Below, piece after piece: positions 9,193 to 18,006 of a stretch of DNA of 64,000 nt (position 1 is its first letter; every line of letters starts with the position of its first letter). This DNA comes from CALHRB01 sp964473465 (lineage in GTDB: Bacteria > Bacteroidota > Ignavibacteria > Kapaibacteriales > UBA2268), in the NCBI GenBank assembly GCA_964473465.1, contig CAYYPE010000003.1, forward strand, positions 62,001 to 126,000. The letters are read 5' to 3'. The notes under the pieces were generated by a model. It saw nothing but the letters and a program-made list of their open reading frames with translations, did no database searches and was not told the DNA's origin. A program made the position numbers and the translations under genes.

Positions 9193-9221
9193 GAATGTTT
9201 TTCAAACATTTAACAGCGGAT

Positions 9222-9998
9222 ATGAATAATTATACTGATAATGTAAGTCAGACAGAAAACAAAAATTACCGAAAGATAAAATTATCATCTTACGTTTTTG
9301 TTGTTATTTCTGTTTTCTTTATCTGCGCTATTGTTTTGCTTGGTCATAAATGGAATGGTTCAAGAATTATCAAATCTTATACCATTACCGGAAATAATTA
9401 CTTATCACTCCAAGAGATAAGCTATTTAGTTGACACACTGATAATAAATAAAACTCAGGATAAAATAAGCTTATCAAAAATACAACAAAAATTGAATTCT
9501 TATCCTTATATCCTGAACTCTATAGCCATGTTCTCTGATTTAGAGAAAATTTCCATTGAAATCACCGAAAGGCTTCCCAAGCTAATACTGGCTATGGATT
9601 CCAATTATTATTTTGTGATGGAAGATTTATCGCTCCTTCCGTTTAGGGAATTTGAAAAACCGTTAATTATTCCATTTGTTCAAAAATTTACTATTCAAAA
9701 TTCAAAAGATTCGGTTGTTTTGAAAAAAATAATTTCTTTTGTTGATGAAGTAAACAGCGACAGCCATCTTAGAAATTCAGTAGTGAAAATAAAAGTAATA
9801 CAGGAAAAAGATGAATGTAATATTTATTTGAATAGCATTTCTTTTGGCATTAGAACAAAACTAAAAAATTCCCTTAAACATGAAATAAAAAATGTAATGG
9901 AATTTTTAGGAAGCGAGCATTATCGAAAAACAATCGAAAAGATAGATTATATTGATGCAAGGTGGCATGACAAATTATATGTTATGGAAAAATATTAG
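9222..9998 (+). CDS. ftsQ: Cell division protein FtsQ/DivIB-like
   Basis: The protein has a short cytoplasmic N-terminus, one membrane span (about 22-41 from the chosen start) and then a POTRA-type region beginning IIKSYTITGNNYLS. That is the bitopic FtsQ layout, here about 258 residues. FtsQ links early and late divisome proteins from the periplasmic side. Sequence similarity within the family is low; the identification rests on topology, the POTRA start and position directly before ftsA-ftsZ. An upstream in-frame ATG at 9195 lies inside a 7-bp hairpin (9194-9210), so the ATG at 9222, after AGCGGA, looks better. ftsA starts 33 bases downstream. Confidence 0.8.
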   Translation: MNNYTDNVSQTENKNYRKIKLSSYVFVVISVFFICAIVLLGHKWNGSRIIKSYTITGNNYLSLQEISYLVDTLIINKTQDKISLSKIQQKLNSYPYILNSIAMFSDLEKISIEITERLPKLILAMDSNYYFVMEDLSLLPFREFEKPLIIPFVQKFTIQNSKDSVVLKKIISFVDEVNSDSHLRNSVVKIKVIQEKDECNIYLNSISFGIRTKLKNSLKHEIKNVMEFLGSEHYRKTIEKIDYIDARWHDKLYVMEKY

Positions 9999-10031
9999 TA
10001 ATAGAAACAAAATTATAAAGGATAAATTGAT

Positions 10032-11321
10032 ATGTCATTATTAAGACCGGGAAAAGTAAACGGCTCAAGCAAAGCAAAAAAAATTGTTACCGGATTGGAT
10101 ATCGGAACATCAAAGGTTTGCGCTTTAGTGGCATCTCCTGATGCTGAACCTAACACACTTAACATCCTTGGTATTGGAATCACCGAAAGCGAAGGACTTA
10201 ATAGAGGTGTTGTCAGCAATATAGATAAGACAGTAAAGACAATTAAAAAAGTTATAGATCAGGCAGAGCAACAATCCGGTATTGAAATTAAAAACGTAAT
10301 AGTCGGGATTGCGGGAGACCATATTCAATCAAGGGAAGCAAGAGGTGTTGTAACAATATCCAATCAGCAAAATGAAATATCAAAAGCTGATGTTCTAAGG
10401 GTTATCGAAGATACCAAAAATATGGCAATACCTCAGGAAAGACAGATATTGCACGTTATACCTCAGGAATTTATAATTGATGGACAATACGGAATAACAG
10501 ACCCGGTTGGTATGTATGGGTTAAGGATGGAGGCGATAGTTCATGTTGTTACAGGGGCGGGAACCGCCATTAACAATATCGTGAGATGTATTGAACGGGT
10601 AAATATTGAGGTTGATTCAATTGTTCTTGAACCTATTGCAAGCAGCTATTCTGTGCTAGAAGATGATGAAAAAGAAGTAGGTGTTGCTATGATTGACATT
10701 GGAGGAGGGACAACAGATATAGCAATTTTTCAGGACAATATAATACGGTTTACATCAATTTTTGGTATAGGTGGTAAGCAGGTAACAGATGATATCAGGA
10801 AGGGACTTGGAATAATTGCAACGCAAGCGGAAAAAATCAAGCGTGAATTTGGGCATTGTTATATGCCCGGTATTATGAGAGATGATATCTTTATGATTCC
10901 CGGTATTGGAGGCAGAAAACCAATAGAGATAACAAAAAAATTATTATGTCAGATAATTCAGCCGAGAATGGAAGAAATATATGAATTTGCTCTTGCCGAG
11001 TTAAGAAGGTCTGGATTAGCAGGGGATTTAGGAGCAGGTATTGTTCTTACAGGTGGATGTGCATTGTTGCGAGGGGCTGAAGAGTTGGCTCAGGAAGTGT
11101 TCGGGATGCCTGTCAAAATAGGGGCTCCTTCTGGAATATCTTATTCAGGGCTTGCACCTGAAGTTGAAAATCCAATTTACTCAACTGCGGTTGGTCTTGC
11201 TCTATTCGGTCTTGAGAATAATTATAGTTATGATAATATAGACAACAGAAATGTTAATGTCATTAAAAAGGATAAAAAAATTTCAATTTTCGAGAAAGTA
11301 AAAAAAATATTTGATGATTAA
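10032..11321 (+). CDS. ftsA: Cell division protein FtsA
   Basis: This 429-residue actin-fold ATPase tethers FtsZ to the membrane and recruits the divisome. The phosphate-1 loop GLDIGTSKVCA is at 21-31, phosphate-2 DIGGGTTDIA near 223, and the adenosine motif LTGGCALLRG near 338. The subdomain 1C region (about 95-175, EFIIDGQYGI) typical of FtsA is present in place of MreB subdomain 1B. The C-terminus KKISIFEKVKKIFDD is an amphipathic helix with the expected membrane-binding pattern. It sits between ftsQ and ftsZ with short gaps. Confidence 0.95.
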   Translation: MSLLRPGKVNGSSKAKKIVTGLDIGTSKVCALVASPDAEPNTLNILGIGITESEGLNRGVVSNIDKTVKTIKKVIDQAEQQSGIEIKNVIVGIAGDHIQSREARGVVTISNQQNEISKADVLRVIEDTKNMAIPQERQILHVIPQEFIIDGQYGITDPVGMYGLRMEAIVHVVTGAGTAINNIVRCIERVNIEVDSIVLEPIASSYSVLEDDEKEVGVAMIDIGGGTTDIAIFQDNIIRFTSIFGIGGKQVTDDIRKGLGIIATQAEKIKREFGHCYMPGIMRDDIFMIPGIGGRKPIEITKKLLCQIIQPRMEEIYEFALAELRRSGLAGDLGAGIVLTGGCALLRGAEELAQEVFGMPVKIGAPSGISYSGLAPEVENPIYSTAVGLALFGLENNYSYDNIDNRNVNVIKKDKKISIFEKVKKIFDD

Positions 11322-11347
11322 ATCTTAAACTTTTTCTGGGGGGAAAA

Positions 11348-12676
11348 ATGATTGGTTTAGACAAATCTAACCACAAAGATGCTAAAATTACAGTTATCGG
11401 AGTTGGTGGCGGCGGAGGAAACGCTATTCATACGATGATTAAAAATAATTTGCAAGGAGTTTCTTTCGTAGCTGCAAACACCGATAATCAGGCTCTTACC
11501 AATAATCCTGCTCCTATCAAAGTTCAGCTTGGCAAAGACGGTCTTGGTGCTGGGGCAGATCCATCTGTTGGGAAAAAAGCAGTCGAGGATAATATTGAAG
11601 AAATAAAGGAAGTAATACGGGGCAGTGATATGGTCTTTATTACTGCTGGTATGGGTGGCGGAACAGGAACTGGTGGTGCACCCATTATTGCTAAAGTTGC
11701 TCAGGATATGGGTGCTTTGGTCGTTGCTGTTGTAACAAAGCCATTTGAGTGGGAAGGCAAAAAAAGAGCAAAAATAGCCGAAGAAGGTATTAGAGAACTT
11801 AGGCAATTCGTTGATGCTTTGATTACCATTCCAAATCAAAAATTACTTGGAATAATCGAAAAGAAAACTTCTTTTGGCGAGGCTTTCGAAAAAGTTGATG
11901 AGGTTTTGCTTAACGCTGTCAGAGGTATTTCTGATATTATTTCAAAACACGGTAAAGTCAATGTTGATTTTGCAGATGTCAAAACAGTTATGAAGGGTAT
12001 GGGAGATGCATTAATGGGAATTGGCGTTGCAAAAGGTGAACATCGGGCAGTTGAAGCAACTGAAAACGCTCTTAATTCTCCATTGCTGGATGGTATTTCC
12101 ATCAAAGGAGCGGCAGGTGTTCTTGTTAACATAACCGGCGGCTCAGATATGGGATTCTTGGAAGTTGTCGAAGCTGTTTCTTTAGTTGAGCAATCTACTG
12201 GAAGCGACGTAAATCTTATTCATGGAGTTGTTTATGGCGATGAACCTTCCGAAGAAATTATGGTTACTGTCGTTGCTACAGGTTTCAATAAAGAATTTAC
12301 TAATGGTTCACCAATCTCAGTTGACCAGCACGGTCTGAAAGGATTTTCTCCAATAGGGTTTAATAAACCGTCACAAAATACTCAGGTTGGAAATCCATAC
12401 AGACCTTCACATCATTTAGGACTTGAACCTGAAATAAACGACAGCGATCAAAGAACTGAACCAAGACAAAAACCAACTACACCGAAAGAGCTAAAAGAAT
12501 TGGAAATTCCTGCTTACGAAAGAAGAAATGGAATGAAAGACGGGCTTTTAAATCTAAATACAAATTTTTCTTCAGTTGATGCTGAAATTGTAACAGATAA
12601 TGATTTAAACGAGCATAACCGTATAGTCTTGGATTCAATTGATAAGCCAGCATTCCTAAGAAAAATCTTAGATTAA
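11348..12676 (+). CDS. ftsZ: Cell division GTPase FtsZ
   Basis: This 442-residue tubulin homologue polymerises at midcell to form the Z ring. The N-terminal GTP loop GVGGGGGNAIHTM, the tubulin signature GGGTGTGGAP (about 103-112) and the T7-loop region are intact. After residue 315 there is a variable linker rich in Pro, Gln and charged residues. Two stretches then resemble the conserved C-terminal peptide that binds FtsA: EIPAYERR at about 386-393 and DKPAFLRK at 432-439, close to the end. A GGGGGG run before the ATG at 11348 acts as a purine-rich ribosome site. A terminator follows 37 bases after the stop, ending the ftsQAZ unit. Confidence 0.97.
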   Translation: MIGLDKSNHKDAKITVIGVGGGGGNAIHTMIKNNLQGVSFVAANTDNQALTNNPAPIKVQLGKDGLGAGADPSVGKKAVEDNIEEIKEVIRGSDMVFITAGMGGGTGTGGAPIIAKVAQDMGALVVAVVTKPFEWEGKKRAKIAEEGIRELRQFVDALITIPNQKLLGIIEKKTSFGEAFEKVDEVLLNAVRGISDIISKHGKVNVDFADVKTVMKGMGDALMGIGVAKGEHRAVEATENALNSPLLDGISIKGAAGVLVNITGGSDMGFLEVVEAVSLVEQSTGSDVNLIHGVVYGDEPSEEIMVTVVATGFNKEFTNGSPISVDQHGLKGFSPIGFNKPSQNTQVGNPYRPSHHLGLEPEINDSDQRTEPRQKPTTPKELKELEIPAYERRNGMKDGLLNLNTNFSSVDAEIVTDNDLNEHNRIVLDSIDKPAFLRKILD

Positions 12677-12712
12677 AAAATACTAATAGACAAAAGCGAG
12701 TAATTAATATTT

Positions 12713-12738
12713 AAGCCCTTTTCGGAGGGCTTTTTTTG
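12713..12738 (+). terminator. Rho-independent terminator after ftsZ
   Basis: AGCCCT (12714-12719) pairs with AGGGCT (12726-12731) around the loop TTTCGG, and a run of seven T follows at 12731-12737. It marks the end of the ftsQ-ftsA-ftsZ transcript. Confidence 0.85.
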
Positions 12739-12755
12739 TTAAGCTTCACAATGAT

Positions 12756-12763
12756 TAATTTTG
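12756..12763 (+). promoter_or_regulatory. Candidate -7 promoter element for mtgA
   Basis: TAATTTTG matches TAnnTTTG and lies 20 bases before the mtgA ATG, directly after the ftsZ terminator. A TTTG at 12735-12738, inside the terminator T tract, is 17 bases upstream, slightly short of the usual 19-21. It would begin an mtgA-mutS-DUF202 transcript. Confidence 0.45.
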
Positions 12764-12782
12764 CAGTTTATAATTTTAAGAT

Positions 12783-13466
12783 ATGCTAAAAAAGATTTTC
12801 AATATATTATTCAAAGTAATTATAGGATTTTTTCTAATAACAATTCTATGGGTTGTATTTTATAAATTCTTTCCACCACTTCTCACACCAGTAATGGTAA
12901 TCAGAATATTTGAAGGTTGGTTCGAAGGAAAAGTTATTGGTATTCATAAGGAATGGGTGGATTATGAAGAAATAAGTCCAAATTTTTTCAGGGCTGTCAT
13001 CTCTGCCGAAGACGCAAAATTTATGAGACACGAGGGATTCGACTGGAAAGCAATAGAAAATGCAAAAAGATATAATGAGATTTATAAAGGCAGGAAAAAA
13101 AGAGGTGCAAGCACACTTTCGATGCAAACCGCAAAAAACACTTTTCTTTGGCACGGTCGAAATTATGTTAGAAAGGGTTTGGAAGCCTATTTTACATTAC
13201 TTATTGAATATATCTGGGGGAAAAAAAGGATTCTGGAAGTTTACGCAAATATAGTCGAATTTGGAGAGGGTATTTATGGCGTCGAAAAAGCTTCGGAAAT
13301 ATTTTTCAAAAAAAGAGCTAAAGATCTTACCAGAAGGGAGGCTGCTCTTCTTTCTGCCGTTCTGCCTAATCCGAGACGCTGGAGCCCTTCGAAACCAACC
13401 CCTTATATTCTGAAACGAGTCGAATTTATAGAAGGAAGAATGAATTCGATTGCTCTTCCAAAATAA
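12783..13466 (+). CDS. mtgA: Monofunctional peptidoglycan glycosyltransferase
   Basis: This 227-residue GT51 enzyme polymerises lipid II into glycan strands at the outer face of the inner membrane. One N-terminal membrane anchor (about 4-30) is followed directly by the GT51 domain. Motif 1 AVISAEDAKFMRHEGFD carries the catalytic Glu76. Motif 2 is GASTLSMQTAKN (108-119), motif 3 is KKRILEVYANIVEFG, and AALLSAVLPNPRRWSP closes the domain. There is no transpeptidase domain, and the length fits MtgA rather than a bifunctional penicillin-binding protein. mutS starts 46 bases downstream. Confidence 0.95.
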   Translation: MLKKIFNILFKVIIGFFLITILWVVFYKFFPPLLTPVMVIRIFEGWFEGKVIGIHKEWVDYEEISPNFFRAVISAEDAKFMRHEGFDWKAIENAKRYNEIYKGRKKRGASTLSMQTAKNTFLWHGRNYVRKGLEAYFTLLIEYIWGKKRILEVYANIVEFGEGIYGVEKASEIFFKKRAKDLTRREAALLSAVLPNPRRWSPSKPTPYILKRVEFIEGRMNSIALPK

Positions 13467-13512
13467 ATTAATATATTTAATATCTGATTAATTTTAAGTT
13501 GAAAATAAGAAA

Positions 13513-16164
13513 ATGGAAAAAGATACTCCTTTAACTCGTCAATATAATCAAATAAAACAGAAATATCCCGATACTGTTCTGCTTTTCAGGTTAGGCGATT
13601 TTTTTGAAACTTTCAACGAAGATGCAAAAATAACATCAAAGGTTTGCGGAATCACTTTAACAAAGCGAAATAATGGTGCAGCAGGAGAAATGCCTCTTGC
13701 AGGTTTCCCTCAACATCAATTGGATAACTATCTTCCAAAACTTGTCAGAGCCGGCTATAGAGTGGCTGTCTGCGAGCAGCTCGAAGACCCGAAAAAAGCA
13801 AAAGGTTTGGTCAAACGTGATGTTGTTGAAGTGGTTACCCCCGGTGTAACTCTTTATGACAAAATTCTCGACCATAAACTAAACAATTATATATGTTCCG
13901 TTTATCTGAAGCAGAAAGGTTTATTTTACAATGTTGGGCTCTCCTTTGCTGACATTTCAACGGGAGAATATTCAGTTTCGGAATTTCCGTTGAACAAATT
14001 GTCAGATGTTCTTGAATCGGTTCATCCTGCTGAAATAATAATCTCGAAATCCCAGAAAAATGAAATTAATAGTTATCTTGACAAATTGTCTTTTAAGATT
14101 GCCGTAACCAAGTTTGAACCTTGGATATTTGACTATGAATTTGCTCGTGAGGCTCTTCTGGCACATTTTAAAACTAATACACTTAAAGGATTTGGCATAG
14201 AAGATTTAACTTCGGGCATAGCTGCTGCAGGGGCTATTTTATATTATATCAAAGAGACCCAAAACGGCAAACTTGACCAGCTAACAAAAATCTCGCTCTA
14301 TAATCCATCAGACTATATGCTTCTGGATTATGCCACAAGGAAGAATCTTGAAATTACATACTCTCAATATGATAACAATCGGCTGGGAACATTAATTTCA
14401 ATACTCGACAGGACTAAAACCTCAATGGGTGGCAGAATGCTTAAGAAATGGATTACTTATCCATTGCTAAACCTTAATGCAATTAAAAGGAGATTGGAAA
14501 GTGTAAGAACCCTGAAGAATCTTTATGAAATTCGGATTAATTTGCAGAACTTTCTATCACAGGTAGCAGATTTGGAAAGGCTCTCATCAAAAATTTGCAA
14601 TCAGAAAGCTAACCCGAGAGATGTAGTTGCCCTTAAAAACAGTTTAAAATTAATACCTCAAATAAAGGAACTGATTAATGATAAAGGCATTTATCTTAAA
14701 GAATTGACAGATGGTCTTGTGCCTCTTGATCAAATTGTTAATCTTATAGAAGAAGCAATTATTGAAGAACCATCAGTTCAATTGGGAACTGGAAATGTTT
14801 TTTACAAAAGCTATAATTCTGAGCTTAGCAGTTATTTAGAGGCAAAGCATTCAGGAAAGAAATGGATTGTAAATTTTCAGGAAGAAGAGAAGAAGAAAAC
14901 AGGCATTCCTTCTCTTAAGGTTGGTTTTAATAATGTCTTCGGTTATTATATTGATATTACTAATACCCATAAGGATAAAGTTCCTCCCGATTATGAACGC
15001 AAACAGACATTAACAAATTCAGAACGCTACATAACAAAGGAATTAAAAGAAATAGAACAAAAAATGTTAGAAGCTGATGAAAAGATCTTAGAAATTGAAT
15101 CATCGCTATTTTCTGAATTTTTAATGAAGATAAGTCTTAATGTGGAAAAAATTCAAAAGAATGCTGAAATAATTGCTGAATTAGATTGCTTGCAAAGTTA
15201 TTCCCAAACTGCTTTAGAAAATAAATATTGTGAACCGGAGATAGACAATTCTGAGATTATCGAGATAGTTGATGGCAGGCATCCTGTAGTTGAAAAATTA
15301 TTACCATTAGGGCAGTCTTTTACTCCAAATTCAACCTATTTAAATCCTGAAAAAGAGCTGATTCATATTATTACCGGTCCTAATATGTCAGGCAAGTCGT
15401 GTTATTTAAGGCAGACGGCATTAATAATACTTATGGGACAGATTGGTAGCTTTGTCCCAGCCAAATCGGCAAAATTTGGTCTGATTGATAGAATATTTAC
15501 ACGAGTAGGGGCACAAGACAATATTACATCAGGAGAGAGCACTTTTCTGGTTGAGATGCAGGAAGCAGCAAATATAATTAATAATGCAACAGAAAAAAGC
15601 TTGATTTTGCTTGATGAAGTAGGGCGGGGAACAGCAACTTTTGATGGTATTTCAATTGCTTGGTCTATTACTGAATATATTCATAATGTAATTCGTGCAA
15701 AGACTCTCTTTGCTACTCATTATCATGAACTGAACGACCTTAAAAACCGATATGAAAATATTTCTAATTATCATGTCGAAGTCATTGAAACAGAGGGAAA
15801 AATAATTTTTTCGCATAAGGTGAAACCCGGCGGAAGTAATCACTCATTTGGCATTCATGTTGCACAGATGGCAGGCCTTCCCGAAACTATTATTAAAAGA
15901 GCTAATGAATTGCTCACTGTTTTGGAAGAAAGCAGCTATTCAGATGATAACTCTCAGGTTAAATCATTAAAGAAAGCAAAAGTTGAAGAATTTGAAACCA
16001 AAAAACAAAAAAGAGTCCCCGAGCAATTAGCTATCTTCGAAATTCGGGATGACTTCCTGCGTGAAAAATTACGAAGTCTGGATATAAACAACATTACCCC
16101 TGTTGAAGCTCTGCACATACTTTCTGACTTGATTATTTATGCAAAAAAAGATTCGAAAACTTAA
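13513..16164 (+). CDS. mutS: DNA mismatch repair protein MutS
   Basis: At 883 residues this is a full-length MutS, the mismatch-sensing ATPase that recruits MutL. The mismatch-contacting Phe-x-Glu is in GDFFETF (Phe30-Phe31-Glu32). The ATPase site has GPNMSGKSCYLRQ near 622 as Walker A, where the usual Thr after GKS is Cys. Walker B LILLDEVGRGT is near 699 and LFATHYHEL follows. The C-terminal extension after about 800 is charged and of low similarity, as is normal. It is probably co-transcribed with mtgA and the DUF202 gene 17 bases downstream. Confidence 0.97.
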   Translation: MEKDTPLTRQYNQIKQKYPDTVLLFRLGDFFETFNEDAKITSKVCGITLTKRNNGAAGEMPLAGFPQHQLDNYLPKLVRAGYRVAVCEQLEDPKKAKGLVKRDVVEVVTPGVTLYDKILDHKLNNYICSVYLKQKGLFYNVGLSFADISTGEYSVSEFPLNKLSDVLESVHPAEIIISKSQKNEINSYLDKLSFKIAVTKFEPWIFDYEFAREALLAHFKTNTLKGFGIEDLTSGIAAAGAILYYIKETQNGKLDQLTKISLYNPSDYMLLDYATRKNLEITYSQYDNNRLGTLISILDRTKTSMGGRMLKKWITYPLLNLNAIKRRLESVRTLKNLYEIRINLQNFLSQVADLERLSSKICNQKANPRDVVALKNSLKLIPQIKELINDKGIYLKELTDGLVPLDQIVNLIEEAIIEEPSVQLGTGNVFYKSYNSELSSYLEAKHSGKKWIVNFQEEEKKKTGIPSLKVGFNNVFGYYIDITNTHKDKVPPDYERKQTLTNSERYITKELKEIEQKMLEADEKILEIESSLFSEFLMKISLNVEKIQKNAEIIAELDCLQSYSQTALENKYCEPEIDNSEIIEIVDGRHPVVEKLLPLGQSFTPNSTYLNPEKELIHIITGPNMSGKSCYLRQTALIILMGQIGSFVPAKSAKFGLIDRIFTRVGAQDNITSGESTFLVEMQEAANIINNATEKSLILLDEVGRGTATFDGISIAWSITEYIHNVIRAKTLFATHYHELNDLKNRYENISNYHVEVIETEGKIIFSHKVKPGGSNHSFGIHVAQMAGLPETIIKRANELLTVLEESSYSDDNSQVKSLKKAKVEEFETKKQKRVPEQLAIFEIRDDFLREKLRSLDINNITPVEALHILSDLIIYAKKDSKT

Positions 16165-16181
16165 TTTATCATAATCATAGT

Positions 16182-16511
16182 ATGAATTTCTGGCAAAAAT
16201 TATATAAAACATTTATTACAAATGAACTTAATTTGAATGACCAGCTGGCTGCTCTTAGGTCTATACTTGCAAATGAGCGGACTTTTCTGGCTTATCAAAG
16301 AACTGCCCTAACGCTTGCAGCTGTTGGTTTTTCTCTGATAAAATTCTTTGATGATTTGTGGTCTGACATAACGGGATGGACTTTTCTTTTAATTGCTTTA
16401 ATTACTATTATTCTTGGGATAATAAGATATAGAAGGATGAGAGATTTGATCTTCAACCTCGAAACAAGGTTATATGATAGATTGCATGCGAAAGAAGAGA
16501 CCCATGATTAA
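16182..16511 (+). CDS. DUF202 (YidH-like) small membrane protein
   Basis: This 109-residue protein has the DUF202 signature LANERTFLAYQRTALTLAA, followed by two hydrophobic helices (about 40-60 and 66-84) and a cytoplasmic C-terminal tail. The family is widespread and its function is unknown. It lies 17 bases after mutS. Its TAA stop shares the tetranucleotide TTAA (16508-16511) with the stop of the gene on the opposite strand. Confidence 0.85.
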   Translation: MNFWQKLYKTFITNELNLNDQLAALRSILANERTFLAYQRTALTLAAVGFSLIKFFDDLWSDITGWTFLLIALITIILGIIRYRRMRDLIFNLETRLYDRLHAKEETHD

Positions 16512-16948
16512 GAATTTATTGCTTTTTCCAGTTCGTTTATTCTGTTGATAAAATAATCTGACTTTTCAGGTTCCAGTTCAATTAATCTCCTGTAAATATT
16601 TATTGCCTGAGATAATGCACCTTGTCGTTCGTAAATCAAGGCTATCGTTTCGGAAGCAATTGTCTGATTCTCTGGACTATTATCAGATTCAGTAATAGCA
16701 GCAAAATTTATTGGGGTGGGGGGAGAATCAGCTTGATCAGATATTATAGAGGAAAACTTGATATTTTTCGGCAAAAAAATATTTTCAATAGCTGGCTCAA
16801 TTTTTAGAACTTGAACATAATTGATCTTTTCTGGAGTTTGATCTTCAGATAAAATAAATTTAAGGAATCCGAAGCTGAGAAAATCTTTATTTAGCATTTC
16901 ATTCATCATATAATGATAAAATAATTTAAATATTCCTTTCAAAAACAA
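16508..16948 (-). CDS. Small protein with a C-terminal TPR-like helix pair
   Basis: I recognise no family over the full 146 residues. The C-terminal third (ALIYERQGALSQAINIYRRLIELEPEKSDYF) has the spacing of one TPR unit, with conserved small and large hydrophobic residues. The middle is low in complexity and rich in Pro, Ile and Asp. Similar one-TPR tails are common in Bacteroidota proteins of unknown function. The open frame overlaps the end of the polyprenyl synthase by 23 bases. Methionines at residues 14, 15 and 18 give alternative starts (near 16909) that would avoid the overlap. It is translationally close to the synthase, but no functional link is evident. Confidence 0.55.
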   Translation of the reverse strand: MFLKGIFKLFYHYMMNEMLNKDFLSFGFLKFILSEDQTPEKINYVQVLKIEPAIENIFLPKNIKFSSIISDQADSPPTPINFAAITESDNSPENQTIASETIALIYERQGALSQAINIYRRLIELEPEKSDYFINRINELEKAINS

Positions 16949-17900
16949 AAATGCTTAAATTTTGTAATGATTTTTTAGCTGGTGAGTCCGGAAAAGAATC
17001 AAGAATCAATTGAGCTTTATCAATATATTCCCTTGCACGCATTTCAGCATATTCAATCCCGTTGTTTGCCTTAACAAAATCAATAACTCTCCTTATCTCT
17101 TTTTTTGTGATTTTTTTTTCTTTGATCAACTTTAATATTTCTTTAGATTCATTATTATTGACCTTTGAAAGAGAATGAATTAGCGGGAGTGTAATTTTCT
17201 TTTCTTTAAGATCATTACCAACAGGTTTGCCCAGAATCGAGCTTTTAGAAGAAAAATCAAAAATGTCATCTCTGATCTGGAACGAAATCCCAACCAATTC
17301 ACCAAATTCACGCATTTTTTGATGAATTTCAGTATCATTTGTTGAGGCTATAGCACCAACCTCACAGCAAGTTGAGATAAGCGATGCGGTTTTGTTGGAA
17401 ATTATTTGATAATATGTTTCTTCATCAATATTATAATCCTTGCTTTTATGAATTTGAAGTAGTTCGCCTTCGCTCATTCTTTTGACGGTTCGTGATAGAG
17501 ATTCGAGGAAACCAAATTCTTTATTTTCAACTGCAATCAATAATCCCTTTGCAAGAAGATAGTCACCAATAAGAACAGCAATTTTGTTGTTCCACCGGGC
17601 ATTAATTGAAGCGATTCCTCTTCTTTCCTTTGCTTCGTCAACAACATCATCGTGTATAAGAGTGGCAGTATGAAGAAGCTCAACCATTGCAGCACCAACA
17701 TAAGATCTGTCGTTGACTCCTCCACATAGTTCCGATACCAGAAATACTATTGATGATCTTATTCTTTTACCTCTCCGTTTGTTAAGATATTGAATAATAA
17801 TATCCAAGAGAGATACTTTCGATTTCATCAGTTTTTTAAAGTAACTGTCAAATTCCAGTATGTGCTTTTCAACTGGTTGAATTATCTCGTTAATTGTCAT
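16926..17900 (-). CDS. Polyprenyl diphosphate synthase (trans-isoprenyl, IspB/HepT type)
   Basis: This 324-residue all-helical prenyl elongase has both aspartate-rich motifs: DDVVD at 84-88 (in LIHDDVVDEAKERRG) and DDIFD at 211-215 (in FQIRDDIFD). GKRIRSS (44-50) is the substrate-binding region. It adds isopentenyl units to farnesyl diphosphate to make a long all-trans chain, most likely for the menaquinone side chain. The residues before the first motif (VELLHTATLIH) are small, consistent with a long-chain product, but length cannot be read securely. tatC lies upstream on the same strand after a gap of about 106 bases. Confidence 0.9.
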   Translation of the reverse strand: MTINEIIQPVEKHILEFDSYFKKLMKSKVSLLDIIIQYLNKRRGKRIRSSIVFLVSELCGGVNDRSYVGAAMVELLHTATLIHDDVVDEAKERRGIASINARWNNKIAVLIGDYLLAKGLLIAVENKEFGFLESLSRTVKRMSEGELLQIHKSKDYNIDEETYYQIISNKTASLISTCCEVGAIASTNDTEIHQKMREFGELVGISFQIRDDIFDFSSKSSILGKPVGNDLKEKKITLPLIHSLSKVNNNESKEILKLIKEKKITKKEIRRVIDFVKANNGIEYAEMRAREYIDKAQLILDSFPDSPAKKSLQNLSIFVFERNI

Positions 17901-18006
17901 TTAAAGGAAAAAGTAACAATAAAAAAAGCAATTTAACAATTTTTTTACTCATAATTAGCCAACGTTTGAATAAGGCTTAATTTTCATTCCAAAAGAAAAA
18001 CTAAAA

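Noticed and set aside
11357..11839. 160-residue open frame antisense to ftsZ
   Set aside because: It lies wholly inside the conserved GTPase coding region, has no ribosome site and its composition is that of a reverse-complement shadow.
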